From assembly GCA_010027105.1 (NCBI GenBank), contig RGVT01000144.1:1-6870 (forward strand): 6,870 bases of DNA, read 5' to 3'. The notes below the pieces were generated by a model. It was not told the origin of the DNA and ran no database searches. It saw only the letters and a program-made list of their open reading frames with translations. Positions 1 to 6,870 of this stretch are shown one piece after another. The position numbers were made by a program, and so were the translations under genes. Each line of letters opens with the position of its first letter. Positions within the stretch are counted from its first letter, which is position 1. Origin of the DNA: Planctomycetia bacterium (GTDB lineage: Bacteria; Planctomycetota; Planctomycetia; Pirellulales; UBA1268).

Positions 1-248
1 GCTCGGCCCCGGCCCGGCGGTCGGTGCTGGCGGTCATGCGGGCTGCCGGGCCGGGGCCGAGCCTCGGGTGGGTGGGAGTCGACATGATCCTCGGGGAACG
101 CGACGATGGCCGGGCCGACCGGGTGCTCGAGGTGAACCCCCGCCTCACGACCTCGTTCGTCCGGCTCGCGGCATCCAGCCCGCGCAGCCTCGTGCGGACG
201 ATGATCGACCTGGCGGACACCACTTCGGTGCGTGATGGAGCAGCGTGA
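1..248 (+). CDS. mfnD: ATP-grasp ligase, MfnD-like (tyramine/tyrosine-glutamate ligase), 3' end only
   Basis: Only the last ~81 codons are present. The reading frame enters from the left edge (first full codon at 3-5) and stops at TGA 246-248. Visible signatures are GWVGVDMILG, followed by an acidic stretch and VLEVNPRLTTSFVRLA. This is the metal/ATP-binding end of an ATP-grasp fold, where the Glu and Asn of E-V-N-P-R coordinate Mg2+. The NPRLTTS form is typical of the ATP-grasp proteins found with H4MPT/methanofuran genes. In methanogens, MfnD joins glutamate to tyramine through a gamma-glutamyl bond; methylotroph cofactors are reported to use tyrosine instead. The substrate here is inferred from the neighbours, because the substrate-binding part lies outside the window. 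The end of the gene overlaps the next gene by 14-17 nt, which suggests translational coupling in one operon. The ATP-grasp call is strong and the MfnD call moderate. Confidence 0.75.
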   Translation, partial: SAPARRSVLAVMRAAGPGPSLGWVGVDMILGERDDGRADRVLEVNPRLTTSFVRLAASSPRSLVRTMIDLADTTSVRDGAA

Positions 249-1284
249 CGGGCGATCCGACGTGCTCGCGTTCGATGTCGGCGGTGCCAACATCAAGGCC
301 GCCGACGGGCTGGGCTGGGCCCACTCCGAGCCGTTTCCACTCTGGCGGCGGCCGGGCGACCTCGCCGCCGCCCTCGCGCGGATCGCGAGCCTGCGCCGAC
401 CGCGGCGGATCGTGGCCACGATGACGGGGGAGATCGCCGACTGTTTTGCATCGCGCGAAGAGGGCGTGTCTTTCATCGTCGACGCGCTGGCGACGGCCGC
501 GTCGCCACTCTCCCCCGAGGCCGATCTCGGACTCTACCTCGTCGACGGCACGATCGTGCCTCCGGCCGCGGCGCGGGCCCGGCCGCTCGAGGCCGCCGCG
601 GCGAACTGGCACGCGCTGGCCCGGCTCGCGTCTGCCCATGCGACCGCGAATCGGGCGCTCGTGATCGACGTCGGCTCGACGACCACCGACGTCGTGCCCG
701 TCGCTGACGGCGTGCCCGCTCCCCTGGCCCGCGACGACGTCGGCCGGATGGCGACGGGTGAGCTCGTCTACACCGGCATCGAGCGGACGCCCGTGGCGGT
801 GATCGTGCGATCGCTCCCGTGGCCGAGCGCCGGGCCTGGACGGCGGCCGATCGCCGCCGAACGCTACGCCGACTCGCGCGACGTGTGGCTCCTGCTCGGC
901 GGCCTGGAGGAGGACGCCGCGGCGTGCGACACGGCCGACGGCCGGCCGGCCACGCGGGCCGCCGCCCGGGTGCGGCTGGCGCGGATGCTGCTCGCCGACC
1001 CGGGCGCATTCTCCCCGACCGACGCCGAGGCCGCCGCGGAGTGGTGCGCCCGGGCGCAGGCCCGCACGGTGGCGCGGGCGCTCGCCCGCGTCATGCGGGC
1101 TCTCGGCTGGCGGCCCGAGTGCGTCGTGCTGGCGGGCCACGGCGGTTGCCTCGCCCGGCGGGCGTGCGCCCTCCTCGGCGCACGCTGCGCGATGATCCCG
1201 CTCGCCGAGCGGGTCGGGCCCGCGGTGTCGCGGGCCGCCTGCGCCCACGCCGTCGCGCTCGTCGAACTGGGGGTGCTGCGATGA
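232..1284 (+). CDS. mfnF: Hydantoinase/oxoprolinase-fold H4MPT-linked C1 transfer protein, MfnF-like
   Basis: A 350-residue protein, full length for this family. It has two ASKHA-type phosphate-binding motifs: DVGGANIKAAD (about residues 15-25) and VIDVGSTTTDVVPV (about 144-157), plus a late glycine loop AGHGG (301-305). TMTGEIADCF, AANWHALARLA and GELVYTGIERTPV between them are typical of proteins annotated 'H4MPT-linked C1 transfer pathway protein'. The methanogen member MfnF condenses the aminomethylfuran diphosphate with gamma-glutamyl-tyramine to form the core ether of methanofuran. The same reaction is inferred here, in the cytoplasm. The start may be GTG 232 or ATG 235, both inside the upstream ligase gene. 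GTG 262 would begin right at the first motif and is also possible; no strong ribosome-binding site decides it. The stop overlaps the next start as ATGA (1281-1284), a classic coupling arrangement. Confidence 0.85.
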   Translation: MMEQRDGRSDVLAFDVGGANIKAADGLGWAHSEPFPLWRRPGDLAAALARIASLRRPRRIVATMTGEIADCFASREEGVSFIVDALATAASPLSPEADLGLYLVDGTIVPPAAARARPLEAAAANWHALARLASAHATANRALVIDVGSTTTDVVPVADGVPAPLARDDVGRMATGELVYTGIERTPVAVIVRSLPWPSAGPGRRPIAAERYADSRDVWLLLGGLEEDAAACDTADGRPATRAAARVRLARMLLADPGAFSPTDAEAAAEWCARAQARTVARALARVMRALGWRPECVVLAGHGGCLARRACALLGARCAMIPLAERVGPAVSRAACAHAVALVELGVLR

Positions 1285-1934
1285 TCCCCGGATGGACGCT
1301 CGGCACGCTGCGTTCCACGGGGACCGCCGCGGGCCACGAGGTGCTGAAACTCGGGGGCAGCCTGCTCGGGATGCCGGACTGGCCGCGGCTCGTCGCCGGG
1401 CTCATCCGCGGCCGTGCCGCCGGGCGGCCCGTCATCGTCGTGGTGGGCGGGGGGGCGGTCGTCGACGGCCTGCGGACGATCGACGCGGCGGCTCCGGCGG
1501 ACTCCGGCACGATGCACGACCTCGCGATCGGATTGATGGGCACGACCGCGCGGCTCGTGTCGGCGCGGCTGTCGCTGCCGCTCGCCGGCGAGTGCCCCTG
1601 CACGTCGGCCGCGGTGCTCGACGTGCCCCGCTGGCTCGCCGCCTCCGAGCAGGGCCGGCATCTGCCGGCGGGGTGGCACGTGACGAGCGATTCGATCGCG
1701 GCCCACGTGGCGGCGGTCACGGGGGGAGACCTGCTGCTCGGCAAACGGGCGCCGCCCCCCTTCCCGTGCGCCGACGATCCGCTCGGCGCACTCGTTGAGA
1801 GCGGCTGGGTGGACGGATACTTTCCGGCGGCCGCCGGCCCGCTCGGGCGCATCGGCTGGGCCGTGCCGGCATCAGTCCCAGCGCCAGCCCTCGACGGGCC
1901 GGCCGGCCAGCGCAGCGGCCCTCGTGGCCGCTGA
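1281..1934 (+). CDS. mfnE: Amino-acid-kinase family protein, MfnE-like (aminomethylfuran phosphate kinase)
   Basis: A 217-residue protein starting at the ATG of the ATGA overlap with mfnF. Amino-acid-kinase landmarks are VLKLGGSLL (about residues 21-29, phosphate-binding Lys and Gly-rich loop), VVVGGGAVVDGLR (53-65, substrate-side glycine loop), HDLAIGLMGTTARL (79-92), TSDSIAAHVA (135-144) and LLLGK (151-155, nucleotide side). The family includes aspartate, glutamate and uridylate kinases. The short length and the position after MfnD- and MfnF-like genes point to MfnE, which phosphorylates (5-aminomethylfuran-3-yl)methyl phosphate to the diphosphate that MfnF uses. The recognisable domain ends near GWVDGYFPAAAGPLGRIGWAVP (175-196). 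About 20 further Pro/Gly/Arg-rich residues follow and are encoded antisense to the end of the convergent DUF1598 gene, so this tail may be run-on rather than functional sequence. Confidence 0.8.
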   Translation: MIPGWTLGTLRSTGTAAGHEVLKLGGSLLGMPDWPRLVAGLIRGRAAGRPVIVVVGGGAVVDGLRTIDAAAPADSGTMHDLAIGLMGTTARLVSARLSLPLAGECPCTSAAVLDVPRWLAASEQGRHLPAGWHVTSDSIAAHVAAVTGGDLLLGKRAPPPFPCADDPLGALVESGWVDGYFPAAAGPLGRIGWAVPASVPAPALDGPAGQRSGPRGR

Positions 1935-3263
1935 CCCGGCCGACTCGGTCGTGTTCGTGGCGAACGCCCAGGGCTGGAACTGCACGCCCCCCGAGGCGCT
2001 CACGATCCAGCGGCTTCCCTTCTTGAAGCCCGTGGCCACCGTCGAGAGCGTGGCCGGGGCGTCGTAGGCGGGCACCGCGAGCCGCGTCGCGTCGGTGAGC
2101 GGGGCGAGATCGAGGCCCGCCCGCCTGTCGAGCTGCCGGCCCCGGATCAGGGCGGCGACGACGGCGAGGTCGACGCAGTTGACCAGTTCGGCGAACACGG
2201 GCTGGCGGCGGGCCAGGTCGGCGTAGTGCTCAGTCATCAGCGCGCACCACGCCCCGGCGATCTTGTCGGCGGCGGCCTTCCCCCGGGCGGGGCCGTCGCG
2301 GGTGGCGAGGTCGCTCTCGGTGAGGCATTTCATCCGCCGCGCGCCGATCTCCCAGGCGAGCTCGTCGGGATCGCGCGCGAGCGGGTCGTAGTCGGCCTCG
2401 AGCCAGAACCGCGGCAGCATCGCGCCGCTGGTCGATCCCGCCGGCACCATCGCCAGGTAGCTCGGCAGGCCCTCGATTCCCGCCGGCTCGAGCCCCATGC
2501 CGATCCGCTTCATGCGGTAGTCGGCGGCGACGAGCACGCGGGCGATCCGGCTCTCCGCCGGCACGCCGGCGATGGTCACCCGCTGCGGCCCGAGCACGCT
2601 CTCCATCGTGCGGAGCGTGGCCTCCGGATTGGCGCCCATCGTCTTCAGGCCGGCGAGGTAGCGTTGCAGCTTCGCCACGCCCTCGGGCGACGGATCGATC
2701 GAGCACTGCACGCCGGCGGACCGCGCCCCGTCGATCGCCCGCAGGGCGACGACGAGGTCTTCGAGGTGCAGGAGCGGCCGGCCGCTCGCTGCGGCCACCA
2801 CGGTGCCGGAGGCGTCGACCGCGGCGGTGTCGGCCGGGCCGGCGAGGACGATGTCGTGCCCGTTGGGATCGACGAACACGTGCGTGATCCGCTCGAGCCC
2901 TCCGAGCAGCAGGACGTCGGGCGGCAACGGCTCCCCCTTCGCGGCGCAGGCGTCGACCGCCGCGCAGAGACGCCCGAGCGAGACCTTTCTCAGCGCGGCG
3001 GGACGGCCGTCGGGCCGCTCCGGCCGGGCGAGTAGTTCGCGCCGCTTCTCGGCGAGCTCACGGGAGGCCTCGGGCTCGAGGTTGCGCACGATGCCGTGCG
3101 CGTCGACCGAGATGCCGCCGACGGCCTGGCCGCCGAAGCCGAAGCCCATCTGCGCCGCCGCGGGTGCGGTCAGGCACGCCGCCACGAGCACCGCGCAGGC
3201 GGTGGTGGCGGCCGACCGCCTGCGGGCTGCGTTGCCGCGGCGGGCGTGAAGCGTGGTCGTCAT
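1872..3263 (-). CDS. Secreted DUF1598 domain protein (planctomycete family)
   Basis: A 463-residue protein. The start is set by a signal peptide and a Shine-Dalgarno sequence, although the frame stays open far upstream. Residues 1-37 have an Arg-rich n-region (RR at 8-9, RRR at 14-16), a hydrophobic core (about 18-33) and a probable signal peptidase I site at APAAA/Q (37/38). Next come a short Gly/Phe-rich stretch (QMGFGFGG), GISVDAHGIVRNL, a charged helix, and from about residue 95 the domain I recognise as DUF1598. The domain includes LLGGLERITHVFVDP (119-133) and ADYRMKRIGMGLEP (247-260). It contains no catalytic motif that I can name. The family is of unknown function and characteristic of planctomycetes; export to the periplasm or cell surface is inferred. 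The gene is convergent with mfnE, overlapping it by 63 bp, and divergent from the sigma-54 regulator. Confidence 0.75.
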   Translation of the reverse strand: MTTTLHARRGNAARRRSAATTACAVLVAACLTAPAAAQMGFGFGGQAVGGISVDAHGIVRNLEPEASRELAEKRRELLARPERPDGRPAALRKVSLGRLCAAVDACAAKGEPLPPDVLLLGGLERITHVFVDPNGHDIVLAGPADTAAVDASGTVVAAASGRPLLHLEDLVVALRAIDGARSAGVQCSIDPSPEGVAKLQRYLAGLKTMGANPEATLRTMESVLGPQRVTIAGVPAESRIARVLVAADYRMKRIGMGLEPAGIEGLPSYLAMVPAGSTSGAMLPRFWLEADYDPLARDPDELAWEIGARRMKCLTESDLATRDGPARGKAAADKIAGAWCALMTEHYADLARRQPVFAELVNCVDLAVVAALIRGRQLDRRAGLDLAPLTDATRLAVPAYDAPATLSTVATGFKKGSRWIVSASGGVQFQPWAFATNTTESAGSAATRAAALAGRPVEGWRWD

Positions 3264-3268
3264 GGCGG

Positions 3269-3273
3269 TCCTC
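3269..3273 (-). promoter_or_regulatory. Shine-Dalgarno sequence of the DUF1598 gene
   Basis: Read on the minus strand this is GAGGA, five bases before the ATG at 3263-3261. It supports that ATG, directly before the signal peptide, over any start farther upstream in the long open frame. Confidence 0.65.
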
Positions 3274-3321
3274 GCGGGGCTCGACGGATCGGGAGGCACG
3301 GGGCAAACGTGGACTGTCGGG

Positions 3322-3351
3322 ATGGTAGTGGCAGGCCCGGGTCCGCGGCAA
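3322..3351 (-). promoter_or_regulatory. Weak candidate sigma-70-type promoter for the DUF1598 gene
   Basis: On the minus strand, TTGCCG (3351-3346) and TACCAT (3327-3322) are separated by 18 bp, each matching its consensus hexamer at four of six positions. It would give a leader of roughly 50 nt before the DUF1598 start. The -35 element lies in the left arm of the inverted repeat at 3345-3385. Matches this weak occur by chance, so this is only the best-placed candidate in the spacer. I found no convincing -24/-12 (sigma-54) element on either strand. Confidence 0.2.
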
Positions 3352-3385
3352 ACCCGTTTCCGACTCGAAAAAATGGGTTTTCCGC
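3345..3385. repeat. Imperfect inverted repeat / hairpin in the divergent spacer
   Basis: Left arm GCGGCAAACCC (3345-3355) pairs with right arm GGGTTTTCCGC (3375-3385), with ten of eleven positions complementary (C3349/T3381 mismatched). The 19-nt centre can add a four-pair inner helix, TTTC (3357-3360) with GAAA (3367-3370). It sits in the only AT-enriched patch of the spacer between the DUF1598 and regulator genes. It could be a protein-binding site or a 5'-leader hairpin. There is no T-tract in the right place for a Rho-independent terminator on the plus strand. Confidence 0.5.
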
Positions 3386-3411
3386 CTCCCTCCCCAAACG
3401 CCCCGCGCTGG

Positions 3412-3422
3412 TGCATGATGCA
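3412..3422. repeat. Short palindrome upstream of the regulator start
   Basis: TGCAT-G-ATGCA is a perfect 5-bp inverted repeat around one central base, ending 27 bp before the GTG start of the sigma-54 regulator gene. It could be a half-helical-turn operator or chance. Being AT-rich in very GC-rich DNA makes it slightly notable. Confidence 0.3.
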
Positions 3423-3449
3423 TTCGTCCCTTCCGAGGATTCCGCCCGC

Positions 3450-5387
3450 GTGACCGCCCCTTCCTACCTGCTGATCCGCGACCCGCTCGGCCGCGAATCG
3501 GCGACCCGCCTCGTCGCCGGCCAGCGACTGACGCTCGGCCGCGCACCCACGAACCACGTGGTGATCCACGACGAGCAGGCGAGCCGGCTCCACGCCGAGA
3601 TCGTGCCCTCGCCCGCGGGCTGGGCGATCCGCGACCTGGCCAGCCGCAACGGCACGTTCCTGGGCGAGGACCAGCTCGAGGTGGAGCGGCTCCTCGCACC
3701 CGGCGACATGTTCTCGATCGGACGGCTGGAGTTCGTCTTCTGCCACGGCGATCCCCCCTCGACGCTCCGCGGTTCGGGCCAGTTGCGCGACACCTCGTCG
3801 GCCACCGCCGTGGCGCCGGAGCCGTTGGCGGCGAAGATCACCCACCGCCGCACCCATAGCCGTCTGCTCGACGCCGCCGGTGAAAAGCGGGAACTCGTGC
3901 CGCACGTCGGCCGGGCCATGGCCGACCTCTGCCGCCTCGCCTTCGCCCTCGGCAAGGCGGCCGACGCCCACACCGTCGCGCGGCTGTCGCTCGATGCCGC
4001 CGTGCAGGGGGTCGGGGCGGCCCACGGCGCCGTCTTCCTCCCCGCGGGGATCGCCGGAGGCCAGCCGGCCGCGGCGGCCAGGCTCGAGCCGGTGGCCACG
4101 ACGCCGGCGGACTGGCCCGACGCCTCCGGCCTGCTCGGGGGCGTGATCGCGGAGGTCCTGCGCACCGACGAGGCCGTGCTCGCCTGCGACGCCCGGCACG
4201 CCGTCGACGCGACGAGCCTCTCCGCGCCGATCCGCGCCGGGGGCCGCCCCGTCGGCGCGGTGCACGTCGAGATGCCCGCCTCCGGCCGGGATGCCACGCC
4301 CGACGACCTCGAGTTCGTGATGGCCGTGGGCGACGCGGTGGGCGTCGCGATCGAAAACCTCTCCGCCCGCGAGATCCTCTCCAGTCGCCTGGTCAGCACG
4401 GCCGACGAGAACGAGCGGCTCAAGCGCCGCCTCGCCGAGGAGTCGCGGATGGTGGGGGCCAGCCCCGTGCTCGAGGCGATCAAGGGGCAGATCGCCCGCG
4501 TCGCCGCCACGAAGGCCACGGTGCTCGTGCGCGGTGAGAGCGGCGCCGGCAAGGAGCTCGTGGCCCGGGCGATCCACGAGGCGAGCGACCGCAGGAACGG
4601 TCCCTTCGTGTGCATGAACTGCGCCGCCCTCTCCGAGACGTTGCTCGAGAGCGAGCTCTTCGGGCACGAGAAGGGGGCCTTCACCGGCGCCACGGAGCGC
4701 AAGGCGGGCAAGTTCGAGACGGCCCACAAGGGCACGCTGATGCTCGACGAGATCGGCGAGATGAGCCCGGCCATCCAGGCCAAGTTCCTGCGCGTGCTCG
4801 AGGGGCATCCCTTCGAGCGGGTCGGCGGCAGCCACCGGGTGCAGGTCGACGTCCGCGTGGTCGCGGCCACGAACCGCGACCTCGAGCAGGCCGTCGTGGC
4901 CGGCGAGTTCCGCCGCGACCTCTACTTCCGCCTCAAGGTGGTGGAGATCCTCGTGCCGCCGCTGCGGAAGCGGCCGGAGGACATCGAGCCGCTCGCCCGC
5001 CACTACCTGCGGCGGTTCGCCGCCGAGGCCGGCCGGCGGGTCCGCGACTTCACCCCGGCGGCCCTGCACGCCCTCGCGACCTACCACTGGCCCGGCAACA
5101 TCCGCGAGCTGCGCAACGTCGTCGAGCGGGCCGTCGTGCTCTCGGGCGGCGACCTGATCGACATCCATGACCTGGCCTTGAGCCAGCTCTCCTCGGCGGG
5201 CGAGACCGGCCGCAAGACCGGTGATCGCCCCGCCCCCTTCACGCCCCTCACGCTCGACGAGCTCGAGCGGCGGCACGTGCAGGCGACGCTCGAGGCCGTC
5301 GGCGGCAACAAGACGAAGGCCGCCACGATGCTCGGCATCGAGCGCTCCACGCTCGACCGCAAACTCGCCCGCTGGGCGAAAACGTAG
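3450..5387 (+). CDS. Sigma-54 enhancer-binding transcriptional activator with FHA and GAF sensory domains
   Basis: A 645-residue protein starting at GTG 3450, with GAGGA at 3435-3439 ten bases upstream; GTG 3411 is an alternative. An N-terminal FHA domain (about residues 7-95) keeps the phosphothreonine-binding set GR (30-31), SR..H (45-48) and SRNGT (65-69). A GAF-like domain (about 150-310) and a short charged linker follow. The AAA+ domain (about 332-570) has Walker A GESGAGKE (362-369), the sigma-54-contacting GAFTGA loop (409-414), Walker B LMLDEIGE with Asp433/Glu434, an arginine-finger segment FRRDLYFRL, and sensor-II GNIRELRN. The C-terminus (about 602-645) is a Fis-type helix-turn-helix (GGNKTKAATMLGIERSTLDRKL). 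All residues needed for ATPase and sigma-54 activation are present. There is no receiver domain, so input is probably Ser/Thr kinase phosphorylation read by FHA plus a GAF ligand. The targets are unknown. The stop TAG lies within a palindromic repeat. Confidence 0.92.
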   Translation: MTAPSYLLIRDPLGRESATRLVAGQRLTLGRAPTNHVVIHDEQASRLHAEIVPSPAGWAIRDLASRNGTFLGEDQLEVERLLAPGDMFSIGRLEFVFCHGDPPSTLRGSGQLRDTSSATAVAPEPLAAKITHRRTHSRLLDAAGEKRELVPHVGRAMADLCRLAFALGKAADAHTVARLSLDAAVQGVGAAHGAVFLPAGIAGGQPAAAARLEPVATTPADWPDASGLLGGVIAEVLRTDEAVLACDARHAVDATSLSAPIRAGGRPVGAVHVEMPASGRDATPDDLEFVMAVGDAVGVAIENLSAREILSSRLVSTADENERLKRRLAEESRMVGASPVLEAIKGQIARVAATKATVLVRGESGAGKELVARAIHEASDRRNGPFVCMNCAALSETLLESELFGHEKGAFTGATERKAGKFETAHKGTLMLDEIGEMSPAIQAKFLRVLEGHPFERVGGSHRVQVDVRVVAATNRDLEQAVVAGEFRRDLYFRLKVVEILVPPLRKRPEDIEPLARHYLRRFAAEAGRRVRDFTPAALHALATYHWPGNIRELRNVVERAVVLSGGDLIDIHDLALSQLSSAGETGRKTGDRPAPFTPLTLDELERRHVQATLEAVGGNKTKAATMLGIERSTLDRKLARWAKT

Positions 5388-5457
5388 GACAGGCTTCAGC
5401 CTGTCAGCGTAGGACAGGCTTCAGCCTGTCACCCACCCCGCTTCAGCCTGTCACCCA
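5383..5457. repeat. Palindromic repeat cluster, two full copies and one half copy
   Basis: Two identical 24-bp units (5383-5406 and 5408-5431) are separated by one base. Each contains GACAGGCTTCAGCCTGTC, a perfect 8-bp inverted repeat around a TC centre (5388-5405 and 5413-5430). A third, truncated copy at 5440-5457 keeps only the right half; its 18 bases match 5418-5435 exactly. The cluster lies between convergent genes. Its first unit includes the stop codon of the sigma-54 regulator (TAG 5385-5387). The hairpins have no following T-run, so they do not form a textbook terminator, though they could slow RNA polymerase or protect 3' ends of both converging transcripts. Form and position resemble REP-like mobile palindromes. 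Confidence 0.85.
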
Positions 5458-5470
5458 TCCCGTCCTTCCA

Positions 5471-5950
5471 TCACAGCCCGAAGTAACGCTTCCAGGCTTC
5501 GACATCGTGCGGACCGGGGTCGGCGGGCTTGGCGTCGAGGTCGTCGCGGGGCCGAGAGCGGGCCTTCATCTCGGCCAGCCACGCTTCGCAGTCGACGGCG
5601 GTCGCACGGCGGCGGCGGGCGGCGGCCTGGAGGCGGCGGTCGCCCGAGACCACGACGAGGCTCTGCGGCGCGTGGTCGTCGGCGACCAGTTCCTCGATCA
5701 GCGAATCGGCGTCGGGGTATTCCCGCGCGAACCAGACGCGCAGGGCCCGGTGGACGTGCCGGCCGGGGAGCCCGTCGGGGGCGTTGGCCGCGTCGAACAC
5801 CACGATCGTCTTCGCCGCCTCCGGGCCGAGCAGGTCGGCCAGGAGGTCGAGGAGCCGCAGCCGCGACTGCTCGAACCCCCGCGGCCCCCGCTCCGCCCCG
5901 AACACGCCGGACGCGTGGAGCAGGTTGTAGCCGTCGATGATGAGCGTCAT
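5471..5950 (-). CDS. NYN-domain (YacP-like) RNase family protein
   Basis: A 159-residue, single-domain protein in the PIN-like NYN fold. It opens with MTLIIDGYNLLH (residues 1-12, catalytic Asp6 and the NYN signature DGYN). KTIVVFDAAN (47-56, Asp53), DADSLIEELV (80-89, Asp82) and VVVSGDRRLQAAARRR (99-114, Asp104) follow. Together these give the acidic metal-binding set of the nuclease. The length is close to Bacillus YacP/Rae1, a ribosome-associated mRNA endonuclease, but whether this protein acts on ribosomes is not shown by sequence. The C-terminal tail (PHDVEAWKRYFGL) keeps a conserved-looking end. The ATG lies 3 nt after the dihydroorotase stop with no clear Shine-Dalgarno sequence, so translation probably depends on ribosomes ending the upstream gene. 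Confidence 0.85.
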   Translation of the reverse strand: MTLIIDGYNLLHASGVFGAERGPRGFEQSRLRLLDLLADLLGPEAAKTIVVFDAANAPDGLPGRHVHRALRVWFAREYPDADSLIEELVADDHAPQSLVVVSGDRRLQAAARRRRATAVDCEAWLAEMKARSRPRDDLDAKPADPGPHDVEAWKRYFGL

Positions 5951-5953
5951 GGA

Positions 5954-6870
<917 letters not shown>

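Noticed and set aside
145..1248. A 367-codon minus-strand frame opposite the mfnF-like gene.
   Set aside because: It is Arg/Gly/Pro/His-rich with no recognisable motif, and lies antisense to a gene with intact phosphate-binding motifs. It is a GC-driven shadow.
3320..3345. Possible -24/-12 sigma-54 promoter at the TGGCAG in the divergent spacer.
   Set aside because: The required GC of the -12 element is not at the right spacing; the downstream bases read GGTCC rather than TTGC.
1872..5276. A single minus-strand frame open for about 3.4 kb across both the DUF1598 gene and the antisense of the sigma-54 regulator.
   Set aside because: Only the part from ATG 3263 has a ribosome-binding site, signal peptide and family motifs. 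The rest is antisense to a clear AAA+ activator and is low-complexity His/Gly/Arg/Glu-rich, the usual result of very high third-position GC.
5383..5457. Possible CRISPR array or canonical Rho-independent terminator.
   Set aside because: There are only two and a half copies with a single base between them and so no spacers, and no T-tract follows the hairpins on either strand. A palindromic REP-like element fits better.

Overview
The window is very GC-rich, densely coded bacterial DNA, most likely from a planctomycete (Planctomycetota, possibly Pirellulales-like). Three things suggest this: a secreted DUF1598 protein, a family I know essentially from planctomycetes; archaeal-type methanofuran/H4MPT C1 genes in a bacterial setting; and a sigma-54 activator with a forkhead-associated (FHA) input domain. 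The assignment rests on gene content and recognised motifs, not on a database search.

Left part (1-1934, + strand): three tightly overlapping genes. They are the 3' end of an ATP-grasp ligase (MfnD-like), a hydantoinase-fold 'H4MPT-linked C1 transfer pathway' protein (MfnF-like) and a small amino-acid-kinase-family protein (MfnE-like). In methanogens these families catalyse glutamylation of tyramine, phosphorylation of the aminomethylfuran phosphate, and the coupling of the two halves of methanofuran. Here they look like a compact operon for a methanofuran-type cofactor, the C1 carrier used beside tetrahydromethanopterin in formaldehyde oxidation.

Middle (1872-5387): an exported DUF1598 protein on the - strand converges on, and overlaps, the kinase gene. 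It is divergent from an FHA-GAF-AAA+-Fis sigma-54 enhancer-binding protein on the + strand. The 186-bp divergent spacer holds an imperfect 11-bp inverted repeat and a small palindrome near the regulator start.

Right part (5383-6870): a short cluster of palindromic repeats (two perfect 24-bp copies and one half copy) begins inside the last codons of the regulator and supplies its stop codon. Beyond it, on the - strand, are a YacP-like NYN-domain RNase gene and, 3 nt upstream of that, the 3' part of a class I dihydroorotase gene (pyrC). The pair appears to be co-transcribed towards the repeats.

No tRNA, rRNA, insertion sequence, CRISPR array or canonical Rho-independent terminator was seen. 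The content is mostly recognisable. The less-described items are the palindromic repeat at the regulator stop codon, the inverted repeat in the divergent spacer, and the run-on tail of the kinase gene.
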